64,000 bases of DNA, taken from Methanocaldococcus fervens AG86 (GTDB lineage Archaea > AGJL01 > Methanococci > Methanococcales > Methanocaldococcaceae). The stretch's first letter is position 1. Each line of letters starts with the position of its first letter. Location of the stretch: contig NC_013156.1 in assembly GCF_000023985.1 (NCBI RefSeq), positions 1,352,363 through 1,416,362 of the forward strand. Reading direction: 5' to 3'. Positions 29,001-38,687 of the stretch are shown one piece after another. The translations under genes and the position numbers were made by a program. The notes under the pieces were generated by a model. The model was not told where the DNA came from, made no database searches, and was given only the letters and a program-made list of their open reading frames with translations.

Positions 29001-31020
29001 CTTCTTAGTAAATAATATCTACGCCCATAATAGCCATTACGGGTATTTAGCTTTTCCAAGGGCGAGATTTTACAGTAAAGAGTGTGCAGAAGTTGTTACA
29101 TATTTGGGGAGGAAATATATTCAACAAACAATGGATGAAGCTGAAAAATTTGGATTTAAGGTTATTTATGCTGATAGTGTTACTGAAAATACAGAAATTA
29201 TAGTTAAAATAAATGGAGAAATAAAATTCATGAAAATTAAGGATTTGTTTAAAAAAGTTGATTATGCTGTTGGAGAAAAAGAATATTGCCTCTTGGATGA
29301 TGTTTATGCCTTAACTTTAAATGATGATGGAAAGTTGATTTGGAAAAAAGTGCCTTATGTTATGAGGCATAGGGCAAATAAAGATATCTATAGAGTTTGG
29401 ATTACCAACACTTGGTATGTGGATGTTACAGAAGACCATTCTTTAATTGGTTATTTAAATACCACTAAAAAAAGAAATGCTAAGAAGATTGGAGATAGAT
29501 TTATTGAAATTAAACCAAACAACCTTGGAAAAGATGTGAAGTCATTAATAACTATAAATAACTCATTAGTTGATGATAAGCCCGTTAATAACATTAGCAT
29601 TAGATTTTGGGAGTTAGTTGGGCTATTAATTGGAGATGGCAGTTGGGGAGGTAAAACAAACTCTGCAAAATATTATTTAAGGTTATCTGCCGGATTGGAT
29701 AAAGATGAAATCATTAAAAAAGTATTAGAACCACTCAAAGAAATAGGAGTAATTTCAAATTACTACCTTGAAAATGAAAAAGGGGATATTAGAATTCTTA
29801 GTAAAAAATTGGTTAGGTTTATGAATAAATTCAAAGATGAAAATAATAAGAAAATAATCCCAAAATTTATGTTTAAGTTATCAAAAAGGAAAATTGAAGC
29901 GTTTTTAAGGGGCTTGTTTAGTGCTGATGGAACAGTTATAGTAAGAAGAGGTAATGCAGAAATTAGATTTACAAACACAAATGAAAATATCATTGAAAAC
30001 GTGAGAAAACTTCTATATCTAGTTGGAATATCTAATAGTGTTTTTAAAGAAAATAATCCAAACAAATACAAAGGGAAGGTTTCTAAAACTTTCTCATACC
30101 ACATAAATATTAAAAACAAAATAAGATTTGCCGAAAGGGTTGGATTCATATTGGATAGAAAAAATGAAAGATTGATAAATCTAAATAACAAATGGAAATC
30201 TACGATCAGAAACTATGATTTTGATATAGCAAGGGTTAAAAAAATTGAAAAAATTGACTATAACGGCTATGTCTATGATATTGAGGTTGAAGACACTCAT
30301 AGGTTCTTTGCAAATGGAATTTTAGTTCACAATACTGATGGATTTTATGCCATTTGGAAAGAAAAAATTAGTAAAGAGGAGCTAATAAAAAAAGCTTTGG
30401 AGTTTGTTAATTACATAAATTCAAAACTGCCTGGTAGCATGGAGTTGGAGTTCGAAGGTTACTTCAAAAGAGGCATCTTTGTTACTAAGAAGAGATATGC
30501 GTTAATTGATGAGAATGGAAGAGTTACAGTAAAAGGGCTTGAATTTGTAAGGAGGGATTGGTCTAACATAGCAAAAATAACACAAAGAAAGGTTTTAGAG
30601 GCGTTATTGGTTGAGGGTAATATAGAAAAGGCTAAAAAGATAATTCAAGATATTATTAGAGACTTAAGGGAGAGGAAGATAAAAAAAGAGGATTTAATTA
30701 TTTATACTCAACTAACAAAAGACCCTAAGGAGTATAAAACCACAGCTCCACATGTTGAGATAGCTAAGAGATTGATGAGAGAAGGTAAAAGGGTAAAGGT
30801 TGGAGATATCATTGGTTATATAATAGTTAAAGGAGCAAAGTCGATAAGCGAGAGGGCGAAGCTTCCGGAAGAGGTTGATATTGAGGATGTTGATGTAAAT
30901 TATTACATAGATAACCAAATTTTACCTCCAGTTTTGAGGATTATGGAGGCAGTTGGTGTCTCAAAAAATGAATTAAAAAAAGAAGGAGCTCAATTAACTT
31001 TAGATAAGTTTTTTAAATAA
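26077..31020 (+). CDS. polB: Family B replicative DNA polymerase with two in-frame inteins
   Basis: 1647 codons that splice to a 785-residue polymerase. The exonuclease motifs are FDMEVYN (D158, E160), [11 protein letters not shown] near 226 and [10 protein letters not shown] near 325. Polymerase motif A is MDFRSLYPS near 418; motif B (KILAN, then SHYGYL) and motif C (YAD, then TDGFY) are each cut by an intein. The C-terminal QLTLDKFFK is a PCNA-binding box. A related box ends RfcL at 36612. The ATG lies inside the end of moeA. Loss of splicing of either intein would destroy activity since both sit in the active site. Confidence 0.97.
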   Translation: MGKLNIDALIDNTYKTVDDRAVICLYLINSILKDRDFKPYFYVELYDDKVKDEDIETIKDFLLKNGLLRFVENIEVVKKIILRKEKELIKIIATHPQKIPKLRKIKECPIVKEIYEHDIPFAKRYLIDNEIIPMTYWDFENRKPVSIEIPKLKVVAFDMEVYNRDTEPDPERDPILMASFWDENGGRVITYKKFNHPNIEVVENEKILIKRIIETLRQYDIIYTYNGDNFDFPYLKARAKFYGIDVELGREGEELKIKRGGMEYRSYIPGRVHIDLYPISRRLLKLTKYTLEDVTYNLFGVEKLKIPHTKIVEYWANNDETLIEYSLQDAKYTYRIGNYFFPLEVMFSRIVNQTPFETTRMSSGQMVEYLLMKKAFKENMIVPNKPDEEEYRRRLLTTYEGGYVKEPEKGMFEDIINMDFRSLYPSIIISYNISPDTLDCECCKDISEKILGHWFCKKREGLIPKTLRNLIERRINIKRRMKEMAKAGEINEEYRLLDYEQQSLKILANSILPDEYLVVIEDDKVKVTKIGEYVDNLIEKNKEKVKYEKKSEILEVDNLKTYAFSKIDKKCRIRKVKALIRHPYSGKAYKIKLRSGRSIKVTKGHGLFKYENGKIVAVKGDEIKIKDLIVVPRKIPYINKEVIINIPKGLIDADEEEINDLTITKHKDKEFLVKLKKTIEDIEKNKLNVVFEDCLKYLEDLGLIRYEGIKRINKLEIDIPNKRKLSIYKKYIETILDYGTFRKGKCNIQYIKVKEYIPDIPDKEFEDCEIGAYSGKIKALLRLNENLAKFLGYFVARGRLKEIKLKGETVYEACVYKSLPEYQEEIAEVFKKAFGAGAIARDKVTLDKKIVYLVLKYIFKCGYKGRKHIPEQLFLANEEVIKSFLDGFLKAKKNSHKGTSTFMAKDEEYLNQLMLLFNLVGIPTRFTPVKNKGYKLTLNPNYELVKDLMLDEVKEIEEFDYNGYVYDLSVEEDENFLVNNIYAHNSHYGYLAFPRARFYSKECAEVVTYLGRKYIQQTMDEAEKFGFKVIYADSVTENTEIIVKINGEIKFMKIKDLFKKVDYAVGEKEYCLLDDVYALTLNDDGKLIWKKVPYVMRHRANKDIYRVWITNTWYVDVTEDHSLIGYLNTTKKRNAKKIGDRFIEIKPNNLGKDVKSLITINNSLVDDKPVNNISIRFWELVGLLIGDGSWGGKTNSAKYYLRLSAGLDKDEIIKKVLEPLKEIGVISNYYLENEKGDIRILSKKLVRFMNKFKDENNKKIIPKFMFKLSKRKIEAFLRGLFSADGTVIVRRGNAEIRFTNTNENIIENVRKLLYLVGISNSVFKENNPNKYKGKVSKTFSYHINIKNKIRFAERVGFILDRKNERLINLNNKWKSTIRNYDFDIARVKKIEKIDYNGYVYDIEVEDTHRFFANGILVHNTDGFYAIWKEKISKEELIKKALEFVNYINSKLPGSMELEFEGYFKRGIFVTKKRYALIDENGRVTVKGLEFVRRDWSNIAKITQRKVLEALLVEGNIEKAKKIIQDIIRDLRERKIKKEDLIIYTQLTKDPKEYKTTAPHVEIAKRLMREGKRVKVGDIIGYIIVKGAKSISERAKLPEEVDIEDVDVNYYIDNQILPPVLRIMEAVGVSKNELKKEGAQLTLDKFFK
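27604..29031 (+). other. Intein 1 of PolB (motif B site), degenerate endonuclease
   Basis: Residues 510-985 (476 residues), from S510 (ILPDEYLVV) to N985 after a penultimate histidine, with S986 as the +1 nucleophile. Block B shows VTKGHGLF (T and H), and block [20 protein letters not shown]. The DOD endonuclease is recognisable, but its two helices read FLGYFVARG (residues 790-798) and [11 protein letters not shown] (884-894). The acidic residue expected before each final glycine is R797 in the first and K in the second, so cleavage activity is probably lost while splicing residues are intact. Confidence 0.92.
29176..30333 (+). other. Intein 2 of PolB (motif C site), intact-looking endonuclease
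   Basis: Residues 1034-1419 (386 residues), from S1034 (VTENTEIIV) to N1419 after H1418, followed by T1420. It interrupts the YAD-TDG catalytic motif. Block B is [10 protein letters not shown] and block [20 protein letters not shown]. Both LAGLIDADG helices retain acids: LVGLLIGDG with D1187 and [10 protein letters not shown] with D1284. By family this is a DOD homing endonuclease able to cut an intein-less allele. Confidence 0.93.
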
Positions 31021-31408
31021 AAATTAAATAAAAATATTAATAAATTAAAAAATAGAATTTTATTAAAAACTTGTCTCTATTATTTATTGTAATCTTCTCT
31101 TAGTGAGTTTTTCTGATTTTAATTATTTTGCTTTTAGTTTTTATTTTTTCATCTATCTTATTTATTGCTGATAATTTTTTCTGTTTTGGAATAAATAAAA
31201 GTAATTTTTATTTAATAACGAGTTTTGAATTTCAAATAATGTTTTTTCATTAGCAAAGATTCTCAATTAAAAATTTATGTCTATATAGCGTACATATTTT
31301 TATCCTTTTGTAGAATGCATCCATACATATTAATAACCGAAAAGATTATTAAGTCGATTGGAAAACATATTATTTAGATGCTAAAATCAAAATTGGGGTG
31401 ATATTAAA
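31021..31408. other. AT-rich 388-bp intergenic region without a gene
   Basis: No plausible coding frame or structured element on either strand. It is very AT-rich with several T runs directly after polB, which may serve termination, and it holds the upstream region of the lipoprotein gene, including a CCGAAAA BRE-like element near 31338. GGGGTGAT at 31395-31402 is the ribosome site of that gene. Confidence 0.5.
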
Positions 31409-32466
31409 ATGAATCTACGGATAAGTGTAATTTTAATACCAATATTAGCTTTTGTAATATTATTTGCTGGGTGTGTTGAAGAATCTAAAGAAATTACAGT
31501 AGCTCCTTCAAATAGTACGACTAACACGATAAAAGCAGAAAATACATCAGTATCAGAAACCATAAAAATGTAAATAATAAATCCACATTAGAAATAATAT
31601 CAACTCCACCAGGAGCAAAAGTTCTTATAAACAATGAGTATAAAGGAGCAACTCCTCTAAATTTAACTCTAAAAGAAGGAACTTACAATGTTAAACTTAT
31701 AAAAAATAACTATAAAAAATACACAACATCAATAACAATTAAGCCAGGAGAAACAAAAACAATAGCTGTAAAACTTGAGGAAATACCTAAAACAGGCACT
31801 TTAATAATAAATTCAAATCCTTCAGAAACAGAAGTTTATATTAATGGGAGCTATAAAGGATGTACTCCGTTAAAATTAACATTAGATTCAGGTTCTTATA
31901 CAATTAAAATTACAAAAGATGGCTATTATGAATATAATAAAATTATTAACCTTAATCCTGGAGAATCTATAAATATAAATGCAAATCTAAAAGAACCTTT
32001 AGGAACGTCAGAAAATCCTGCAGAAGTTGGAGATATCGTTAGGGTAAAAGATGGTTTAGGACACGTTTATGATGTAGCAGTGTTAGACTATATAAAAGGA
32101 GAAAAAGCGAATAGTTTAATAGAAAATGCAAATCCATTAAACCCTAAACCAATGAAAGATCATGAGTATCTATTAGTGAAAGTCTGGGTAAAATACATAT
32201 CCGGCGAAAAATCAGGTTATATATGTTCGTATGATTTCACAGCATATAGTATTATGGATAAAAAATACGATAAACATCAACCTGCGATGGTTGTATTGCC
32301 AGACAATCTTTCTGAGTTAGATGGGGCTTATGTATTGCCAGGTGGCGAGATGGAAGGGTGGATACCATTTGAAGTTCGTAAAAATGCAGAAATTTTAATA
32401 ACTTTTAATGGAATACCTTCTGGAGATACCTTAAGTGTATTAGAAGAACCACTTTGCTTTATATAA
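31409..32466 (+). pseudogene. PEGA-domain lipoprotein interrupted by a -1 frameshift
   Basis: Frame one begins at ATG 31409 (ribosome site GGGGTGAT) and encodes a lipoprotein signal ending in LLFAGC-type lipobox plus a Ser/Thr/Asn linker, then stops at TAA 31571-31573. A second frame is open from about 31561 to the TAA at 32464-32466 but has no start codon until 32080. It encodes two PEGA repeats (STPPGAKVLINNEYKGATPL and NSNPSETEVYINGSYKGCTPL) and a C-terminal DUF4352-like domain. One extra A in the AAAAA run at 31564-31568 would join the two into a 352-residue secreted lipoprotein. A mutation, a base-calling error in a homopolymer or -1 recoding are all possible. Confidence 0.82.
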
Positions 32467-32500
32467 AAATAGAATAAAATTTGATGAAAATTTGATAAAT

Positions 32501-33421
32501 TTATTTTTCATTTTCAAATATAAACTTAAATACTCCTTTTTGAACGTGCAGCCTATTTTCTGCCTCATCATAAACAACTGAATGCTCTCCATCGATAACG
32601 TCATCAGTTATCTCAAATCCTCTATTTGCTGGAAGGCAGTGCATAACAATTACATCATCTTTAGCATAATCTAATAGCTTACTATTGATTTGGAACGGTG
32701 GGAAGATTTTTAAAACCTCTTCCTTATCTTTATCATCCCCCATGCTAATCCACACATCAGTATATAACACATCTGCATCTTCAGCAGCTTCTATTGGATT
32801 GTTTGTTAAGGTTATTGAGCCCTCTCCATACTTTTCAATTATTTCTTTAGCTTTTAAAATTGTCTTAGCATTTGGTTCATAGCCTCTTGGTGTTCCAACA
32901 TAAATATCCATTCCTACTAAAGCAGAACCTAAAATTAAAGAATTACAAACATTGTTTCCATCTCCTAAATAGGCTATTTTTAATCCATTTAATTTTCCTT
33001 TATATTCCTTTATTGTCATTAAATCAGCCAATATTTGGCAGGGGTGGGCTAAATCACTTAAAGCGTTGATAACAGGGACTGTTGAATACTTAGCCATCTC
33101 TTCCAAATGCCTATGTTTATAAACTCTCGCTACAATGGCATCTACATATCTACTCATAACCTTTGCAGTATCCTTTATACTCTCCTTCTTCCCTAAGTGT
33201 ATTTCATCTTGATTCATTATTAACGGATGCCCGCCCAACTCATACACTGCAATATCAAAGCTCATTCTTGTTCTTGTTGAGGGTTTTTCAAACAAAATTG
33301 CTACGCTCTTCCCATCCAATATTCTTTCATGTTTTCTTCTGTTTTTTTTGAAATATAGTCCATATTCAATAATTTTTAATACATCTTCTCTACTTAACAC
33401 ATCCAAATCTAAGAGATGCAT
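32501..33421 (-). CDS. argF: Ornithine carbamoyltransferase
   Basis: Makes citrulline from ornithine and carbamoyl phosphate in arginine synthesis. Carbamoyl phosphate site [12 protein letters not shown] near residue 50-61, HPCQILADL near 130, and the ornithine-site loop [12 protein letters not shown] near 263-274 are all present. 306 residues, full length. GGTGATATA precedes the ATG. Convergent with the lipoprotein remnant and divergent from the methyltransferase gene. Confidence 0.97.
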   Translation of the reverse strand: MHLLDLDVLSREDVLKIIEYGLYFKKNRRKHERILDGKSVAILFEKPSTRTRMSFDIAVYELGGHPLIMNQDEIHLGKKESIKDTAKVMSRYVDAIVARVYKHRHLEEMAKYSTVPVINALSDLAHPCQILADLMTIKEYKGKLNGLKIAYLGDGNNVCNSLILGSALVGMDIYVGTPRGYEPNAKTILKAKEIIEKYGEGSITLTNNPIEAAEDADVLYTDVWISMGDDKDKEEVLKIFPPFQINSKLLDYAKDDVIVMHCLPANRGFEITDDVIDGEHSVVYDEAENRLHVQKGVFKFIFENEK

Positions 33422-33510
33422 TATATCACCTTAAACATAGATAATCAATTTTTATAGTTAAGAGTATTATTTTAATTTAACCATCAATTATAAACATTAC
33501 TGGTGATAAA

Positions 33511-34101
33511 ATGCATTATTTTTCTGAAAAGCCAACAGCTAAATCTGATATAAAAATTGTTGAAGATATATTAAGAGGAAAAAAATTAAAATTTAAGACA
33601 GATGCGGGAGTTTTCTCCCATGGAAAGGTGGATAAGGGAACTAAGATATTGGTTGAAAATGTGGTTGTTAATGAGGATGAGGATATCTTAGATTTGGGTT
33701 GTGGTTATGGGGTTATAGGCATTGCGTTAGCTGACGAGGTAAAATCAGTTACAATGGCTGATATAAATAGGAGGGCTATAAAATTAGCTAAGGAAAATAT
33801 AAAATTAAATAACTTAGAAAATTATGATATTAGGGTAGTTCATAGTGATTTATATGAAAATGTTAAGGATAAGAAGTATGATAAGATTATAACAAATCCA
33901 CCAATAAGGGCTGGAAAGGAAGTTTTACACAAAATTATTAAAGAAGGAAAAGAGATTTTAAAAGATGGTGGAGAGATTTGGGTGGTTATTCAAACAAAAC
34001 AGGGGGCTAAGTCTTTGGCAAAATTTATGGAAGAAGTTTTTGGAAACGTTGAAACTGTCACCATAAAAGGAGGTTATAGGGTTTTAAAAAGTAAGAAATA
34101 G
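33511..34101 (+). CDS. AdoMet-dependent methyltransferase, RsmC/MJ0882-like
   Basis: A 196-residue class I methyltransferase. Motif I is ILDLGCGYGVIGIALAD, the acidic loop is ADINRRAIKLAKEN, and motif IV is ITNPPIRAGKE, the N-P-P-x type used for exocyclic amines of guanine, adenine or glutamine. This resembles the C-terminal half of bacterial RsmC and matches, from memory, the M. jannaschii protein of known structure. The substrate is probably RNA, not proven. GGTGATAAA precedes the ATG. It starts a run with trm5 and rfcL. Confidence 0.85.
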   Translation: MHYFSEKPTAKSDIKIVEDILRGKKLKFKTDAGVFSHGKVDKGTKILVENVVVNEDEDILDLGCGYGVIGIALADEVKSVTMADINRRAIKLAKENIKLNNLENYDIRVVHSDLYENVKDKKYDKIITNPPIRAGKEVLHKIIKEGKEILKDGGEIWVVIQTKQGAKSLAKFMEEVFGNVETVTIKGGYRVLKSKK

Positions 34102-34116
34102 ATTTTTGGTGATTCT

Positions 34117-35127
34117 ATGCCATTATGCTTAAAAGTAAACAAAAAATTTGGAGAAAAAACGAGAAGAATATTGATAGAAAACAATTTATTAAATAAAGAT
34201 TATAAAATAACATCTGAAGGGGATTATTTATACTTACCAATAAAAAATGTTGATGAAGAGATTTTAAAGAGTATTTTAGATGTTGAATTTGATTTAGTTG
34301 AAAAAGAGCTTAAGAAAAAAGAAATTATTAAAAAGCCAAGTTTTAGGGAAGTTGTATCAAAAAAATATAGAAAGGAAATTGATGAAGGATTAATCTCTTT
34401 ATCCTATGATGTGATTGGTGATTTGGTAATTTTACAGATTTCAGATGAGGTTGATGAAAAAATAAGGAAAGAGATTGGGGAATTGGCTTATAAATTAATT
34501 CCATGCAAAGGAGTTTTTAGGAGGAAGAGTGAGGTTAAAGGAGAGTTTAGGGTTAGAGAGCTGGAGCACTTAGCAGGAGAGAACAGAACTTTAACGATTC
34601 ATAAGGAAAATGGGTATAGGCTTTATGTTGATATTGCAAAGGTTTATTTCTCTCCGAGATTGGGGGGAGAGAGAGCAAGGATTATGAAAAAGGTCTCTTT
34701 GGATGATGTGGTTGTAGATATGTTTGCTGGGGTAGGGCCTTTTTCAATCGCCTGCAAAAATGCCAAAAAAATCTATGCCATAGATATAAATCCGCATGCA
34801 ATAGAGCTTCTAAAAAAGAATATAAAGTTAAATAAATTAGAGCATAAGATAATACCAATATTGAGTGATGTCAGGGAGGTTGATGTTAAAGGAAATAGGG
34901 TTATAATGAATTTACCAAAATTTGCTCATGAATTCGTTGATAAAGCTTTAGACATTGTAGAAGAGGGAGGAGTTATTCACTATTATACAATTGGAAAGGA
35001 TTTTGATGAGGCAATAAAATTGTTTGAGAAAAAGTGTGATTGTGAAGTTTTGGAGAAGAGGATAGTTAAGAGTTATGCACCAAGGGAATATATATTAGCT
35101 TTAGACTTTAAAATTAATAATAAATAA
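34117..35127 (+). CDS. trm5: tRNA (guanine-37 N1)-methyltransferase Trm5
   Basis: Methylates G37 next to the anticodon to prevent frameshifting. Three-domain archaeal layout: an N-terminal D1 recognition domain, a middle domain ending FSPRLGGERARI, then the Rossmann core with VVDMFAGVGPFSIAC and MNLPKFAHEF (the NLP motif). 336 residues. GGTGATTCT precedes the ATG. A second Trm5-related enzyme (Taw2) is at 51875. Fifteen bases follow the upstream methyltransferase. Confidence 0.95.
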   Translation: MPLCLKVNKKFGEKTRRILIENNLLNKDYKITSEGDYLYLPIKNVDEEILKSILDVEFDLVEKELKKKEIIKKPSFREVVSKKYRKEIDEGLISLSYDVIGDLVILQISDEVDEKIRKEIGELAYKLIPCKGVFRRKSEVKGEFRVRELEHLAGENRTLTIHKENGYRLYVDIAKVYFSPRLGGERARIMKKVSLDDVVVDMFAGVGPFSIACKNAKKIYAIDINPHAIELLKKNIKLNKLEHKIIPILSDVREVDVKGNRVIMNLPKFAHEFVDKALDIVEEGGVIHYYTIGKDFDEAIKLFEKKCDCEVLEKRIVKSYAPREYILALDFKINNK

Positions 35128-35145
35128 TTGAAAATGGGATACTCT

Positions 35146-36612
35146 ATGTTAAGTTGGGTAGAGAAGTATAGACCAAAATCACTTAAAGAAGTTGCCGGGC
35201 ATGATAAGGTTAAAGAGCGATTAAAAACATGGATTGAAAGCTATCTAAGGGGGGAGAATCCAAAGCCAATTTTGTTAGTTGGTCCCCCAGGTTGTGGAAA
35301 AACAACATTAGCTTACGCTTTAGCAAATGATTATGGATTTGAAGTTATTGAATTAAATGCAAGTGATAAAAGGAACGCTTCAAGTATAAAAAAGGTTGTA
35401 GGTCATGCTGCTACATCTTCATCAGTTTTTGGGAAGAAGTTTTTAATTGTATTGGACGAGGTTGATGGAATCTCTGGAAAAGAGGATGCTGGAGGAGTTT
35501 CTGAGTTAATAAAAGTTATAAAGAAGGCAAAGAATCCAATAATATTAACTGCAAATGATGCTTATGCAACATCAATAAGGAATCTTTTACCTTACGTTGA
35601 AGTAATTCAGCTAAATCCAGTACATACAAACTCCGTCTATAAAGTTCTAAAGAAGATAGCTGAAAAAGAGGGGCTTAATGTGGATGATAAAATATTGAAG
35701 ATGATAGCTCAGCATTCGGCAGGAGATTTGAGAAGTGCTATAAATGATTTAGAGGCTTTAGCTTTATCTGGGGATTTGAGCTATGAAGCAGTTCAAAAAC
35801 TTCCGGATAGAAAGAGAGAGGCAAATATCTTTGATGCTTTAAGAATTATTTTAAAGACAACGCATTATGGAATAGCTACAACCGCTTTAATGAATGTTGA
35901 TGAGACACCAGATGTTGTAATTGAATGGATTGCTGAAAACGTCCCAAGAGAGTATGAAAAACCTGAAGAAGTGGCAAGGGCTTTTGAATACCTGTCAAAG
36001 GCAGATAGATATTTAGGTAGAGTAATGAAAAGACAAAACTTTGGATTTTGGAAGTATGCAACAACATTAATGACTGCAGGTGTTGCCCTATCAAAGGATG
36101 AGAAGTATAGAAAATGGACGCCTTATAGTTATCCAAAGATATTTAGGTTATTGACAAAAACTAAGGCGGAGAGGGAAATATTAAAGAAAATATTGAAGAA
36201 AATTAGTGAAAAAACACATGCTTCATCAAAAAGGGCAAGATTTGATTTGCAAATGCTCAAAGTTTTGGCTAAAGAAAATCCTTCTGTAGCTGCTGATTTG
36301 GTTGATTACTTTGAAATAACAGAGGATGAACTTAAGATGTTAGTTGGGAATAAATTGGCTTCAGAAGTATTAAGAGTATTAAAAGAAAAGAAAAAATTAG
36401 AAAGAAAGAAAAAGAAGGAAGAGAAAGAAAAGAAAAAAGATGAACTTAAAAAGGAAGTTGTTGAAAAAATTAAAGAAGTTGAAGAGAAGAAAGAAGAAAA
36501 ACCAAAAGTTGAAAAAACTAAAGAGAATGAAAAGAAAAAAGAGAAAAAAACTGAAAAGAAAAAGAAAGAGGAAAAAGGAAAGCAATTAACGTTAGATGCC
36601 TTCTTTAAATAA
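35146..36612 (+). CDS. rfcL: Replication factor C large subunit
   Basis: Clamp-loader ATPase that opens PCNA. It begins [13 protein letters not shown], has Walker [14 protein letters not shown], Walker [11 protein letters not shown], sensor 2 [13 protein letters not shown] and the clamp-loader collar. The C-terminal 110 residues are almost entirely lysine and glutamate and end with the PCNA-binding box QLTLDAFFK. The ATG at 35146 after GGGAT is preferred to a TTG 18 nt upstream that has no ribosome site. 488 residues; no intein. Near polB, so polymerase and clamp loader genes share a neighbourhood. Confidence 0.96.
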   Translation: MLSWVEKYRPKSLKEVAGHDKVKERLKTWIESYLRGENPKPILLVGPPGCGKTTLAYALANDYGFEVIELNASDKRNASSIKKVVGHAATSSSVFGKKFLIVLDEVDGISGKEDAGGVSELIKVIKKAKNPIILTANDAYATSIRNLLPYVEVIQLNPVHTNSVYKVLKKIAEKEGLNVDDKILKMIAQHSAGDLRSAINDLEALALSGDLSYEAVQKLPDRKREANIFDALRIILKTTHYGIATTALMNVDETPDVVIEWIAENVPREYEKPEEVARAFEYLSKADRYLGRVMKRQNFGFWKYATTLMTAGVALSKDEKYRKWTPYSYPKIFRLLTKTKAEREILKKILKKISEKTHASSKRARFDLQMLKVLAKENPSVAADLVDYFEITEDELKMLVGNKLASEVLRVLKEKKKLERKKKKEEKEKKKDELKKEVVEKIKEVEEKKEEKPKVEKTKENEKKKEKKTEKKKKEEKGKQLTLDAFFK

Positions 36613-36681
36613 AATAGATAACTTTAAATATAACTATGAAGTAAGATTTTATTACAACTTAAAAAAATTGTGGGGATTAAT

Positions 36682-36999
36682 ATGTCAGAAGAAAAAAATG
36701 TTAAAGAGATAAAAATTGAAGTTCCTAAGGAAATTGCAGAAAAGATAGAAAAAGTAACAAACTTTTTAAATAGTTTAAAAGAAAAGAAAGAATCTGTTTC
36801 AAAAGAAAAAGTTGAAGAGATGTTAAAAGTAATAGATGAAATTAAAAATAAATTACCTAAACTTGCTGTGGATGTTGAGAAGATAGCCAAGGTTTTAGAG
36901 GGGAGTGGAAGTGAAGTTAAAATTGTGTTTGATAAGTTAACAATTGATGGAGAAGTTGGTTTAAAATTCGTTCCATTAAAGAAAGAGAAAAAAGAATAG
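36682..36999 (+). CDS. Small charged coiled-coil protein, unknown function
   Basis: 105 residues with no motif I recognise. Residues 10-75 are a heptad-rich helix with high lysine and glutamate content; the last 30 residues look like two or three strands (VKIVFDKLTIDGEVGLKFVPL). ATG at 36682 with GGGGATTA; the GTG at 36670 is inside that site. It shares its helix-then-strands layout with the next gene and may be a distant paralogue. It has its own short AT-rich upstream region after rfcL. Confidence 0.65.
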   Translation: MSEEKNVKEIKIEVPKEIAEKIEKVTNFLNSLKEKKESVSKEKVEEMLKVIDEIKNKLPKLAVDVEKIAKVLEGSGSEVKIVFDKLTIDGEVGLKFVPLKKEKKE

Positions 37000-37008
37000 A
37001 GTGAGATT

Positions 37009-37416
37009 TTGCTTAATAAGCTTAATTATCTATTTTTATTTCAGAAATTGATAAAAGAAGGGAATTTGAAAATAATAATTACCAACATTTTTTCTTTAGT
37101 TATCAATAGAGATTACGTTATATTGGATATTGAAAATATAAACCTTCTAAAGAAAATGGTAGAGGCAATTGCTCCAAAAAAGAATGAAAAAATAAAAAGT
37201 TTTTTTGAAAAGATTGATGATTTAAAAAATCTTTTATCGGAAGTTTCAAAACTAGCTGAGATTTTAGTTAAAGAAAAAAAGACAATTATTTTAAAATATC
37301 ATGGAAGAGAAATTTTAATTGTCGGTTATGATGCAAGAGGGGGTTTAATATTAAAAAATATAAAAATTGTTGACAAATTAGATTTAATAAAGATGTTAAG
37401 TGAGTTTAGAGATTAA
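37009..37416 (+). CDS. Small coiled-coil protein, unknown function
   Basis: 135 residues, not recognised. The central part is helical (KNLLSEVSKLAEILVKEKK), followed by strands TIILKYHGREILIVGYDARGG, resembling the C-terminal half of the upstream gene. The start is a TTG after GTGAGAT; no ATG is available early in the frame. Nine bases after the previous stop, so cotranscribed. The stop overlaps the convergent dadD stop by four bases. Confidence 0.6.
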   Translation: MLNKLNYLFLFQKLIKEGNLKIIITNIFSLVINRDYVILDIENINLLKKMVEAIAPKKNEKIKSFFEKIDDLKNLLSEVSKLAEILVKEKKTIILKYHGREILIVGYDARGGLILKNIKIVDKLDLIKMLSEFRD

Positions 37417-38675
37417 CTTCTCAAAATCTCATACATCTCCTCTGCTTTTTCATAAACCTTTTCTTCATCGACAGTTAAAATTTTCCCTTCCCTCATAACA
37501 ACATTTCCATCTATTATAACGTCATCTACAAAGCCGTTAAATGCATAAACTAAATGGGATGTTATATTCTCTTTTGGATATAAATATGGCTTATCCATGT
37601 TTATTAAAACAATATCTGCCAAGTATCCTTCTTTTAACTCCCCAGCTTTTATATCCAATGCCTTAGCTCCATTTTTGGTGGCAAAGTTAAACGCTTCCTC
37701 AGCTTTAACAACAGTTGGATTTAGATTAACTCCTTTATGCAAAATAGCAGATATCTTTATCTCTTCAAATAAATTTAAGTTGTTGTTGCTTCCGCATCCG
37801 TCAGTTCCTAATGTGATATTTATATTTTCATTCAAAAGCTTTGGAATTGGAGCCACTCCAGAAGCTAATTTTAAGTTGCTAATTGGGTTGTGAGAGATAT
37901 TTATGTTCTTTTTTTTAATTATTTTTATTTCTTCATCAGTTAAATGCACGCAATGAGCAGCTATAACTCTAACATCATCAAAGAAACCAAATGAGTTCAA
38001 ATAAATAAATGGCTCCAAGCCAGTTTTCTCCTTAACCATCTTTATTTCATCTAAGGTTTCATTCATGTGTATGTGTATTGGGACGTTATACTTTTTAGCT
38101 AAATTATTAACCTCAATTAAAAGTTCTTTAGAGCATGTATATGGAGCGTGAGGACCGAGAGCTGGTTTTATTCTGCTGTTATTTAAGTTATTTATGTAGT
38201 TTATATACTTCTCAGCATTTTTAATCTCTTTTTCCCTCTTTTCTTCATCAAACAAGTCTATCATTCCATATGCTAAAAAAGCTCTCATTCCGCTTTCATC
38301 AACTGCTTTGGCAATTCCCTCCAAGAAGAAATACATATCGTTAAATGTTGTTGTTCCACTTCTGATCATCTCAATGCATCCCAATAAAGTCCCCCAATAA
38401 ACAATCTCCTCATTAAGTTTTGCCTCCATAGGCCAGATGTAGTTGTTTAGCCACTCCATTAAAGGCAAATCATCAGCAACTCCCCTAAATAATGTCATTG
38501 GTATGTGTGTGTGAGTATTTATCAATCCAGGAATAGCTATTTTCTTCTTTCCGTCTATAATTTCAGCATCTCCAATCTCTTCTCTTTTAACTTCTCCAAT
38601 CTTTTTTATTTTGTTTCCTTCAATTAATATATCCTGCCTCTTTCCATTCACAAATACATCCTTTACCAATATCAC
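37413..38675 (-). CDS. dadD: 5'-deoxyadenosine/S-adenosylhomocysteine deaminase (DadD type)
   Basis: Amidohydrolase that deaminates 5'-deoxyadenosine, and more slowly SAH and MTA, which recycles radical SAM by-products. Metal ligands are INTHTHIPM (H-x-H), GPHAPYTCS, AAHCVHLT and LGTDGCGSNN. The RGVADDLPLMEWL loop is the family's substrate segment. 420 residues. The start codon is GTG, preceded by GGTGAAAGA. Twelve bases separate it from the upstream OLD-like ATPase gene. Confidence 0.92.
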   Translation of the reverse strand: MILVKDVFVNGKRQDILIEGNKIKKIGEVKREEIGDAEIIDGKKKIAIPGLINTHTHIPMTLFRGVADDLPLMEWLNNYIWPMEAKLNEEIVYWGTLLGCIEMIRSGTTTFNDMYFFLEGIAKAVDESGMRAFLAYGMIDLFDEEKREKEIKNAEKYINYINNLNNSRIKPALGPHAPYTCSKELLIEVNNLAKKYNVPIHIHMNETLDEIKMVKEKTGLEPFIYLNSFGFFDDVRVIAAHCVHLTDEEIKIIKKKNINISHNPISNLKLASGVAPIPKLLNENINITLGTDGCGSNNNLNLFEEIKISAILHKGVNLNPTVVKAEEAFNFATKNGAKALDIKAGELKEGYLADIVLINMDKPYLYPKENITSHLVYAFNGFVDDVIIDGNVVMREGKILTVDEEKVYEKAEEMYEILRS

Positions 38676-38687
38676 TCTTTCACCTGA

